Source: Candidatus Zixiibacteriota bacterium (GTDB taxonomy: Bacteria > Zixibacteria > MSB-5A5 > RBG-16-43-9). From it: a stretch of DNA of 16,678 bases. Under the pieces are notes generated by a model. That model saw only the letters and a list, made by a program, of their open reading frames with translations, ran no database searches and was not told the DNA's origin. Location: assembly GCA_029858245.1 (NCBI GenBank), contig JAOUFL010000019.1, forward strand, positions 1 to 16,678, given 5' to 3'. The position numbers and the translations under genes are program-made. Position 1 is the first letter of the stretch. Each line of letters starts with the position of its first letter. Shown here in pieces: positions 1 to 7,853 of the stretch.

Positions 1-1
1 T

Positions 2-526
2 GATGTTATTGAAAATTTATCATCTTTTTTATTAGGCTGGCTGTATGTTGCAGTTTTTTTCTCTTTTCTGATCCTGATTAGAGAATTACCTAAAAGCATA
101 GGAATAGAGTATAGAATTGGAGGCTTTTGGGTTATATTTCTTTTTATATGCCTCTGGCTTACGGATACCTTAGCTTATTTTATAGGAGCACCCTGGGGTA
201 AACATAAGATTTTGCCGGGTATCAGTCCAAAGAAAAGTTGGGAAGGTGCTATGGGTGGAATTATTGGAGCAATTCTGTCGGCTTTTCTGGCAAAAGGTTT
301 ATTTTTAAAAGATATCTCTCTATTTAGTCTTATACCTTTATCCATACTGATTGGCGTCTTCGGACAAGTGGGTGATTTCGTGGAATCCTCCTTTAAAAGA
401 ACAGCTAATTTAAAGGATTCATCCCATATCATCCCCGGACATGGAGGGATATTAGATCGTTTTGATAGTCTTCTTTTCTCCGCACCACTGGTTTACTATT
501 ATCTGAGATTTGTTCTTTACAGATAA
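2..526 (+). CDS. cdsA: Phosphatidate cytidylyltransferase (CDP-diglyceride synthase), 5' end outside the window
   Basis: Condenses CTP with phosphatidic acid to give CDP-diacylglycerol, the precursor of the anionic and zwitterionic phospholipids; an integral inner-membrane enzyme. The frame is open from base 2, so the N-terminal part lies upstream of the window and about 174 residues are visible. Hydrophobic helices are followed near the C-terminus by the CdsA signature: SSFKR, then KD, then PGHGGILDRFD, which carries the acidic residues needed for metal and CTP binding. An upstream SPKKSWEG segment is also typical of the family. The C-terminus ends at the usual place shortly after a final membrane segment. 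In many bacteria cdsA sits between uppS and dxr/rseP; here nothing co-directional follows for about 330 bases, so this appears to be the end of its operon. Identification is secure; only the start is unseen. Confidence 0.95.
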   Translation, partial: DVIENLSSFLLGWLYVAVFFSFLILIRELPKSIGIEYRIGGFWVIFLFICLWLTDTLAYFIGAPWGKHKILPGISPKKSWEGAMGGIIGAILSAFLAKGLFLKDISLFSLIPLSILIGVFGQVGDFVESSFKRTANLKDSSHIIPGHGGILDRFDSLLFSAPLVYYYLRFVLYR

Positions 527-854
527 ATAATCCCGGACACACCTCTTTATCTTACAAGAACATAACACTCAGGATAGAGTTTTCCTTAATCTTATTTGTT
601 TTATTACCGATTATATTATAATAGGAGTGAGGAAGCGTAATATTACATTTGCAATAAATAGAATAAATTAGTTAATGATACATAAGAAAGTATTTTTTAA
701 TAGAAAAAGAGGATATCCAATATTTTCGTTAAAACAAGATAAATTTTCATGTATAATAACGTATAAATTATAATAGTTCACTAAATGAGATTTAAAAACA
801 ACTGGTTCAAACCATAAGGCTATAATGATGTTTTTCCTTGAGAGGAGTATAAGC
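527..854. other. AT-rich intergenic region upstream of the Kelch/dockerin gene
   Basis: No credible coding sequence on either strand; a short reverse-strand open frame here has no recognisable features. The stretch is very AT-rich and holds several exact TATAAT hexamers (617-622, 752-757, 769-774), any of which could be a -10 element. The first is preceded by TTGTTT at 596-601 with a short 15-base spacer; the others lack a good -35. No convincing terminator follows cdsA. Confidence 0.5.
752..774 (+). promoter_or_regulatory. Possible promoter -10 elements for the Kelch/dockerin gene
   Basis: Two exact TATAAT hexamers at 752-757 and 769-774 lie 80-100 bases before the start codon at 855. Candidate -35 boxes at 17-base spacing (TTAAAA at 729, TTCATG at 746) are poor. 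Such hexamers arise easily by chance in DNA this AT-rich, so this is a weak call. Confidence 0.25.
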
Positions 855-3245
855 ATGTACAATAAAAGAATTGTATTTTTATCCCTTGCAATCGGATTGT
901 TCTGGTGTTTGATATCTGCAGGGATAGGGCATGTTGCGTTTGCACAATCATGGCTTAGCCCGGATTGGTATTACAGAAATGCTGTCAGGGTTTACAATAC
1001 CGGTAATATCGATAGTTTATCAAATTACCAGGTTAATATAAAACTGGACAGCACCAATTTCGATTTTTCCAAAGCTCAATCCAAGGGTGAGGACATCAGG
1101 TTTACTGAGAGCGATGGTCTAACACTGATAGATCATTGGACAGAGTACTGGGAGGATGCAGCTGAGTCCTCATCAGTCTGGTTGAAGATTCCCCAAATCC
1201 CTGCCCTGGATTCCATCATCGTTTATATATATTATGGAAATCCGATAGCAGATGATTCCAGTGATGGAGAAGCTACTTTTGAGTTTTTCGATGATTTTGA
1301 AAAAGATGAAAATTGGAACACTGGCTGGAGTGTAAAAGAGGCTTTACCTCTGGTTAAAGCTTATAATACTGCTGCAGCTTATAACGAAACGCTTTATGTT
1401 TTTGGAGGTTATGATAGAGATACATTAACCTGTATCAAATATTATAGGGATGAGACTTTTTCCTATGATCCCTCTACTGATGGTTGGGCTCAATTAGCAG
1501 ATATGCCTACTGCTCGTTGGGGAGCAATAGCCATTGAGTTCGGCGGATTAATACACGTTTTTGCAGGGGAGGTAGCTACTGGCGGAACTGCAGCACACGA
1601 GGTTTATGATCCTGCAACAGATTCATGGAGCATCTGGTCGGATATTCCTATCGAGCTTGCGGAGCAAGGTATTACAGGAGTAAAGTACGGTGACAAAATC
1701 CATCTATTCTGTCGCAGTTATCACTATGAATATGACCCCGCAGCTGACACATTTATAGCAAAAGCAGCTGTTCCCACTTCAAGAACCTTGAGCACATGTG
1801 CGTTGGTGGATAGTCTGATATATGTTATAGGTGGATATGCCTATGGTTCTCCTGCAGGTGCTACAAACGTAAATGAAGCCTATAATCCCATGACAGATAC
1901 CTGGACTACAAAAGCTCCTATGCCCCTGAGCAGGTATGGGGCAACCAGAGAGAATCCAGTTATAAATGGCAGGATCTATATAACCCATGGACTGAGTACA
2001 GTTTTTTATGCGGATAATTACGTTTATAATCCTGCTGATGACACCTGGGAAACCAGATCAGCAGGTATCAATCCACGAGACGGAGTTGGTTGCGGGGTAA
2101 TAAGCGGTAAGTTATATGTGACAGGAGGTAGGGATCAGCTCTCCTGTGCATTTGGATTGGATTACGTGGAGGAATATGATCCAGCAGCAGATGATTTGGG
2201 TGGATCCAATCCATGGGTCATCTCAAATAACACAATGATTAAACGAGATAGCTTGGCTAAATACCAGGGTGATTACGGTTTCTTTTTTGATAAGCAGACA
2301 TTAAGTGGGTGGGAATCAGCTGAACATTACCAGGATATGGTAACATGTGCAGTTGACCTAAACTGGAACGTAACGGATTACAGGGGTATAGCTAGTTTTC
2401 AGCCTCAGGGAGCGATATTGCTGACGGGAAATATAACTGATGGAGCTTTGCTTTATTATAATTATGAGGGAGCCCCTACTTTTAGATGGTACAATGGTTC
2501 TTACCTGGAACTTCAGACAGGGATGTGGAACAGCTGGTATCCTGTGACAGTTATCTGGGATGGAACGAATAGTCGGGTAATTATCCAGGGGACGGAACAT
2601 TATGTGTCAGCTTCTTCGGTAAACTCTGACAGGGTCTATCTCCGTGTAAATAAGCAGACCAGGCAGTATTTCGATCTGGTCAGGGTTCGTAAGTACTCTT
2701 CCCCGGAACCAAATACCATTATCGGTCCTGCTGATACCTTTAACCACCCTCCTGTTCTAACCTCTCAGGATAGCAGTTATTCGGTGTGTGAGGACAGCAC
2801 AATTTGCTTTGGTCTTATTGTGGGCACAGATTCTGATGTGAATGATTCATTAAGCTTAGAGCTTGTCCAGGGTCCTATTAGTTCCTGCTCTACTGTTGTA
2901 GTTAATCCTGTCGAGGTGAGAGGATTTACCTGTTTTCTTACTTCAGGTGATTCTGTTTATACGTTTATCTACAAACTACAGGATAGATTCGGTGCCGTTG
3001 ATTTCGATACGGTTTTTATCGAGATCACTCCTCCTTTGAACATGCTGAGAGGAGATGCAAATGGTGATTCTTCTGTTTCTATTTCCGACATTGTCTATAT
3101 CATAAATTTTCTGTTTAAAAAAGGACCCTCTCCTGCGGTATGCTATAAATCTGCTGATGCCAACTGTAACTACGACGTGAGTATATCCGACATAGTTTAT
3201 CTGATTAACTCTCTCTTCAGAGGTGGTCCTCCACCCGGGTGTTAA
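855..3245 (+). CDS. Secreted DUF2341 / Kelch-propeller / dockerin protein
   Basis: A 796-residue exported protein of unknown function, probably surface-attached and carbohydrate- or protein-binding. The start is ATG 855 rather than the in-frame ATG 825, because GAGAGGAG at 840-847 is well placed and the residues that follow form a clean signal peptide (KR, hydrophobic core, AFA cleavage near residue 30). Domain order: DUF2341 (about 35-145), ending in FFDDFE; six Kelch-like blades (about 156-447) with the recurring pattern of small hydrophobic strand, GG or equivalent, then YDPxxDxW; a concanavalin-like remainder ending in DLVRVRKYSSPEP (about 450-620); a cadherin-like segment beginning HPPVLTSQDSS; and a type I dockerin-like repeat pair (about 732-796), GDANGDSSVSISDIVYIINFLF and DANCNYDVSISDIVYLINSLF. 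It ends in PGC. No catalytic residues are evident. Confidence 0.85.
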   Translation: MYNKRIVFLSLAIGLFWCLISAGIGHVAFAQSWLSPDWYYRNAVRVYNTGNIDSLSNYQVNIKLDSTNFDFSKAQSKGEDIRFTESDGLTLIDHWTEYWEDAAESSSVWLKIPQIPALDSIIVYIYYGNPIADDSSDGEATFEFFDDFEKDENWNTGWSVKEALPLVKAYNTAAAYNETLYVFGGYDRDTLTCIKYYRDETFSYDPSTDGWAQLADMPTARWGAIAIEFGGLIHVFAGEVATGGTAAHEVYDPATDSWSIWSDIPIELAEQGITGVKYGDKIHLFCRSYHYEYDPAADTFIAKAAVPTSRTLSTCALVDSLIYVIGGYAYGSPAGATNVNEAYNPMTDTWTTKAPMPLSRYGATRENPVINGRIYITHGLSTVFYADNYVYNPADDTWETRSAGINPRDGVGCGVISGKLYVTGGRDQLSCAFGLDYVEEYDPAADDLGGSNPWVISNNTMIKRDSLAKYQGDYGFFFDKQTLSGWESAEHYQDMVTCAVDLNWNVTDYRGIASFQPQGAILLTGNITDGALLYYNYEGAPTFRWYNGSYLELQTGMWNSWYPVTVIWDGTNSRVIIQGTEHYVSASSVNSDRVYLRVNKQTRQYFDLVRVRKYSSPEPNTIIGPADTFNHPPVLTSQDSSYSVCEDSTICFGLIVGTDSDVNDSLSLELVQGPISSCSTVVVNPVEVRGFTCFLTSGDSVYTFIYKLQDRFGAVDFDTVFIEITPPLNMLRGDANGDSSVSISDIVYIINFLFKKGPSPAVCYKSADANCNYDVSISDIVYLINSLFRGGPPPGC

Positions 3246-3273
3246 AAATCACAAATCTCCCTAATACCATATG

Positions 3274-3316
3274 CTTAAGAAGTCAGTTGTCTGTTTGCAC
3301 TACATTCTGACTTAAG
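3274..3316 (+). terminator. Possible hairpin terminator after the Kelch/dockerin gene
   Basis: AAGTCAG at 3280-3286 pairs with CTGACTT at 3307-3313. CTTAAG on the 5' side (3274-3279) can extend the stem with a small bulge. The loop is about 20 bases and no uninterrupted T-run follows, only a mixed T-rich stretch. It could be a weak or Rho-assisted end, or an mRNA-stabilising 3' hairpin. Confidence 0.3.
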
Positions 3317-3358
3317 ATTTCTATTACGCTAAAAATGCTAAACAGCACGGTGAAGTAA

Positions 3359-3517
3359 TATCAAAACAATATTGTCAGATATAATTTAAAGTCTAAAGGG
3401 ACTGAGGGATTTGTTACATTCCCAATTCACTTTATTGAACTATTGGAGAAGTTTCATGACCCGAGAGAGCTAAGGAAATTATGTAACCAATTGGTGGGAG
3501 ATATTTTAGTATATTAA
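3359..3517 (+). pseudogene. Possible 3' remnant of an unidentified gene
   Basis: Between a TAA at 3356 and a TAA at 3515 the frame is open for 52 codons but contains no ATG. The translation looks protein-like rather than random, with an amphipathic, charged stretch reading FIELLEKFHDPRELRKLCNQ followed by LVGDILVY. There is no ribosome-binding site or start, so if it was ever coding it is the C-terminal fragment of a lost gene. I do not recognise the family. Chance reading-through of AT-rich DNA is the main alternative. Confidence 0.2.
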
Positions 3518-3662
3518 TAGAAAAGAATATTATCTGCATCCCCTAATATACCTGTCCATTGTTTGCATCAAACGATTTTAAAAACCCCATCACAAATCTG
3601 GATTTTTTCTAGATACTGTTGTTTTATCGCCTAATTTATTTTAATTTTACTATATTTTTTTC

Positions 3663-3690
3663 CTGACAAATAGAAACTGTTCTATATATT
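3663..3690 (+). promoter_or_regulatory. Candidate sigma-70-type promoter for the protease gene
   Basis: CTGACA at 3663-3668 and TATATT at 3685-3690 are separated by 16 bases. They sit about 80 bases before the start codon at 3769, leaving a plausible leader. Each box has one mismatch to consensus. Confidence 0.35.
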
Positions 3691-3768
3691 GTACTTGATA
3701 CTCCAAAGGGAGAAATGGAGAATTAAGAAATACTGTTTTAAAACTTAAATTTCATCAAGGGAGGTAAG

Positions 3769-6678
3769 ATGTCCAAAAAGCTTACCTTAGTGGCGTTTTT
3801 TCTCTTAGTTTTGGGGTTGTGGGGGTCTATAGGGGCAAAACAAATAACACAGAAAGCTAAGCTGGAGGAACTGAGCCGTCAATGGCGCGCAGAACTTGAA
3901 GCAAAGCGTACCCCTTTGTACTACGAATTATTGAAAAGCGATGCCCTGCCTCAGCGGAAGCTGAATGAGGACCCGAATATCCAGTTGATGTATATTGACG
4001 AGAGAGAGCGCCCTGTCTTTTTTCAGGTGCATAACCTTTATGCTGCTATGACAATCAGCACGGATGACGTCTGGCCTGGCGGCAGCGGCGGTTTTTCCCT
4101 GAGTGGTTCGGAAACCGTTGTGGGGCAGCTTGGCCTGTGGGATGCCGGCAGTGTGTTCGAACCTCACCCGGAGCTGGCAGGACGGGTTGTTCAGATAGAT
4201 TCCCCCGCGGCGTACCATTTTCATTCTACCCATGTTGCCGGAACTATGATAGCAACTGGATTAGACGAAAAAGCCAAGGGTATGTCTTTTGAGGGGAGAT
4301 TGGCAGCTTACGATTGGAATTACGAATTATCAGAGATGGCCACAGCAGCATCTTCCGGGATGAATATCTCAAATCATTCCTACGGAATTATGACAGGCTG
4401 GAATTTTTCCACCTGAGATGCGAATTCAAACCTCCCGTGTGGAGGTCATGACAGTAGTGCAGATTCTTCTATAATATATTGGTATGGTGATATAACCATC
4501 AGCACTACTGAGGACTACAGCTTTGGCTTCTATTGTTCCTGTGCTCGGGACTGGGACCAAATCGCCTGTGATGCACCTTATTATACCATTGTCAAATCAG
4601 CAGGCAACGACCGTGGTGACCATAATGTGAGCCCAGGTTTCGAACACTGGGTTTGGGATCCCGATAGCTCAGGCTGGGTGGTAAGTACTGATATTCGCGA
4701 TAGAGATGGTGGGGAGGACGGATACGACTGTATTTCGCACCGTGGAGTGGCAAAGAATATAATTAGCGTTGGAGCGGTAAGAAAAATTGGAGATATCTGG
4801 ACGCCTGTTTACACAGGTCCAGAGGATGTGAAAATGGTTTTCTACAGTGGATGGGGACCCACTGATGATGACAGAATCAAACCGGACGTGGTTTCAAGTG
4901 GTGAGGTGGTTTACTCTACATCAGTATTTAAAGATAAGCCCGAATATATAAATGCAGGTGGCACTTCGATGGCCGCTCCCGGTATAGCTGGCTCACTCAA
5001 CCTTCTGGTGCGTTACTATGAATTAACCCATGCAGGTGAGACACCCCTTTCATCGACCATGAAAGCCCTGCTTATATAGACAACAGAAGAAGCTGGTCCT
5101 GATCCCGGTCCGGATTATATGTTCGGTTGGGGACTGATGAACACCCTGAAAGCAGCCAGGTCGATTCAACAGGACTCGCTGGAGCAGGGGATAATCACCG
5201 AGGAGCTTTTAAGCAATGGAGAATCAGACGGGTATTATTTATATAGTGATGGATTGGAACCGATCCGCATCTCACTGGCATGGACAGATCCGCCAGGAAC
5301 ACCGCCACCTCCCTCGCTGAATCCCCCCGATCTCATGCTGGTAAACGACCTGGATCTGCGGCTTGAGTATGAGGCTACTTCCACTACCTACCTGCCTTAC
5401 ATACTTGATCTCGGTAACCCGGCTAATGCTGCGAGCACCGGTGACAATATCAGAGATAATGCAGAGCAGATCTACGTGGCTTCTCCACCTCCCGGCGTTT
5501 ACATCGTGACAGTTAGCTACAAAGGCACCTTGCTGTCTCCACAGCATTATTCTGTGGTAAGCTCCAACGAATTGATCACCAGTTATCCTCTGGTTTACTG
5601 TGACTGTACGATTGATGAAAATGCAGTTATGAAATACAATCTATTCGAGTGCTCGGGGAATGGCATAACCATAGGAGCTGATGGAATAACCCTGGACTGC
5701 AGCGGTTACACCATTGCCGGCAGCAGCACAGGCAGTGGCATCAATTTGTTGGGTAGGAGCAACGTTACTCTCAAGAACTGTAATGTAGAAGGTTTTGAGA
5801 AAGGCATTAACCTGTCTTCAGGTTCGGGCAATAGTGTGACTGATAATACAGTGAATTATAACGGCTATGGAATTTTTGTAGATAACAGCTCAGATAATTC
5901 TATTACCAGAAACGACTTCATTGAAAACACCTCTTATGGCACATACCTGACTAACATTTCAAGCTACAACACCTTCTGGGATAATAAGTTCATATTCAAT
6001 GGGGTGAATGCCTATGAGAGCGAGAACTCAACAGGCAACGACTGGAGCTTGGGTGATACTGGTAACTGTTGGTCAGACTGGTCATCCAATCCCGGCTACC
6101 CCAGTAGCTACGAGGTTTCAGGACCGGGAGATGGAGTGGATTACTATCCGGAGTGTAAAAATCACGCTCCTGGTTTATTTTCTCTGCTTGATCTGGAGGA
6201 CAACATCTTTCTTATTGAATCTCTGATAGAAAAAATAGACTACGTTTGGGAGACTTCATTAGATTTTGATGCCTGGTCCGGAGATACAGTCAGGTACGAC
6301 CTTTATATCAGCACCTCTCCGGATTTCCATCCTGATTCAACCATCATCCGTGACAGCCTGCTGGCCAGCAGCTATGTGGATACTCTGGTTGAGAGTGGTA
6401 GATTTTACTGGAAGGTTAGAGCATTTGACCGGGTAGGAGCAGAAACATGGTCAACTCAAACCTGGAAAGTTAACGTATGCCCGCGTGGAGATGCTGATGG
6501 AAATACGGAGATAACCATTTCAGATGTAGTATATTTAATCAGCGCTATTTTTAAAGGTAGTCCATACCCTGAACCGATTGAACTTGGAGATGTTAACTGC
6601 GATCAAATGGTAGGCATTAGTGATGTAGTATTATTGATCAACTATCTCTTTAAAGGCGGAACGTTACCAGGTTGTTGA
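3769..6678 (+). pseudogene. Secreted subtilisin-family (S8) protease with NosD-like beta-helix and dockerin, two in-frame stops
   Basis: A 969-codon reading frame starts at ATG 3769 behind a strong AAGGGAGGT site and begins with a signal peptide (MSKKLTLVAFFLLVLGLW). One frame is kept to the TGA at 6676, but TGA interrupts codon 216 (4414-4416) and TAG codon 437 (5077-5079). The S8 catalytic set is complete when the frame is read through: Asp125 in GLWDAG, His155 in HSTHVAGT, oxyanion Asn280 in KSAGND and Ser400 in GGTSMAAP. It most resembles the KP-43-like branch. After a C-terminal beta domain comes a NosD-like parallel beta-helix (roughly codons 605-790), a fibronectin-like segment, and a dockerin-like pair ending in PGC. 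Termination at codon 216 would leave no Ser, so no active enzyme without readthrough. Either this is a recent pseudogene, the stops are assembly errors, or they are recoded. The segment around 4060-5600 looks visibly more GC-rich than its neighbours. Confidence 0.8.
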
Positions 6679-6696
6679 CAATCTGAAGGCTAATTA

Positions 6697-6762
6697 CCCC
6701 ACCATTTTGCATACTACAGTCATAGATAGACTGTATGAGCAGAATGGTGGGGTTTTTATTTT
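6697..6762 (+). terminator. Strong intrinsic terminator after the protease gene
   Basis: CCCCACCATTTTGC (6697-6710) pairs with the segment ending GAATGGTGGGG (6742-6752) across an inner hairpin, TACAGT (6715-6720) with ACTGTA (6730-6735). The outer stem is followed by TTTTTATTTT. It separates the protease from the UbiA gene and shows that the interrupted frame still has an orderly 3' end. Confidence 0.85.
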
Positions 6763-6876
6763 ACTCAACAGTATTTAGGTTTAAGTTATATAGGGGCAAT
6801 TAAATAATTATTACTATTATACTACTTAATATTTTTCTTGCTTATATGAAAATGATTTTATTATGTATTACTACAA

Positions 6877-7779
6877 ATGATAAAATATCTGGATTATATC
6901 TTCGTCCTCAGACCGGTGCTTATGGTTCCGGTGTGGACGGTTTTACTGCTGGGACATCATCAGGGTTCAAGGTATGGTTATCTGGATAAATCTTTGTTCT
7001 GGCTTTTTCTGCTCTTTACTCTTTTTATTGGAGGGGCATATCTCCAGAATCAAATCTATGACCTTGAAACCGATCGTAAAAACAAAAAGTTATTCTTTTT
7101 AGCCGAAGGTTACATTCCCCTGGAGAATGCCAGAAAATTTACTCTTCTTTTATACCTTTTCAGCGTTATTCCAGCTTATTTTTTATCCTTGACCATCGGT
7201 TTAATTTTTACCCTGGGATTCTTTTTCAGCTTTTTCTATTCCACACCACCCTTTTCCTGGAAGAATAAAACTTATAGCGGATTCTTATCAAATCTAATCT
7301 CATACGGCTCCCTTTTATTCATAGCGGGTTTCTGTGCCCGTGCTGATTTTTCCTTAAAAGTAGTTTTATTATCACTTCCTTATGCTCTGGCAGTCGGTGC
7401 CATATATATCAATACAACCCTTTCGGATATTGAGGGAGACAGGCTTACAGGGAAGATAACCTGGGGAGTTAAATTCGGGATTTTCAATTCACTTCTATTC
7501 TCCACTTTTCTGGTTTTTATCTCCATAATAACTGCTTTGATATTTTTAGATATCCCTTTTCTTATATCAGCTCTTCTCTCCTTTCCATTTTACATCTTTG
7601 CCCTTTTAACCCAGGAGGTCGAGAGAAGCGTTCTAGCCACTAAAGTATCGATCCTTTTCTTATCGCTGGCTGCCGGATATTTTTATTCCTGGTATTTTAT
7701 AATATTAATTTTGGGTTTTATAGGTACCAGGCTATATTATAAACAGAGATTCAATCTGGAATATCCCAAACTGTTTTGA
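6877..7779 (+). CDS. UbiA-superfamily membrane prenyltransferase
   Basis: A 300-residue polytopic membrane protein with about eight to nine hydrophobic helices. It carries both aspartate-rich motifs of the UbiA family, which bind Mg-prenyl diphosphate: N58-x3-D62-x3-D66 (NQIYDLETD) and D184-x3-D188 (SDIEGD). By family it transfers a prenyl chain from the diphosphate to an aromatic or other acceptor inside the membrane. The acceptor cannot be told from sequence: menaquinone, ubiquinone, heme O, chlorophyll and archaeal-type lipid enzymes all share these motifs. The start at ATG 6877 has no clear ribosome-binding site. A weak TTGCTT/TTATGT pair at 6838-6866 would put transcription start very near the ATG, so the mRNA could be nearly leaderless; this is inference. 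The next gene follows after 74 bases on the same strand. Confidence 0.85.
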   Translation: MIKYLDYIFVLRPVLMVPVWTVLLLGHHQGSRYGYLDKSLFWLFLLFTLFIGGAYLQNQIYDLETDRKNKKLFFLAEGYIPLENARKFTLLLYLFSVIPAYFLSLTIGLIFTLGFFFSFFYSTPPFSWKNKTYSGFLSNLISYGSLLFIAGFCARADFSLKVVLLSLPYALAVGAIYINTTLSDIEGDRLTGKITWGVKFGIFNSLLFSTFLVFISIITALIFLDIPFLISALLSFPFYIFALLTQEVERSVLATKVSILFLSLAAGYFYSWYFIILILGFIGTRLYYKQRFNLEYPKLF

Positions 7780-7853
7780 ACGTAAAATTGCTAAATTTTA
7801 GTCATAAGTCATTTTAAGATTCAACTGAATATCAGATAACGAAATATAAGAAA

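Larger units (their letters stand above)
3246..3768. other. Intergenic region between the two dockerin-protein genes
   Basis: About 520 AT-rich bases with no complete gene. It contains a hairpin (3274-3316), a start-less open stretch that reads like the 3' end of a protein (3359-3517), and a candidate promoter (3663-3690) before the protease gene. The rest shows no structure I can support. Confidence 0.5.

Noticed and set aside
825..854. Start of the Kelch/dockerin protein at ATG 825
   Set aside because: It would put charged residues before the signal peptide and has no ribosome-binding site, whereas ATG 855 has both a site and a clean signal peptide.
3359..3520. A riboswitch in the leader region between the dockerin genes
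   Set aside because: I looked for the conserved cores of common classes (TPP, cobalamin, SAM, c-di-GMP) and saw none; the segment is also too far from the next start.
3769..5079. A genetic code in which TGA or TAG is sense, to explain the interrupted protease
   Set aside because: TGA ends the UbiA, radical-SAM and mrp genes and TAG ends the kinase, DUF5320 and first MinD genes at the expected protein lengths, so both codons are normal stops here.
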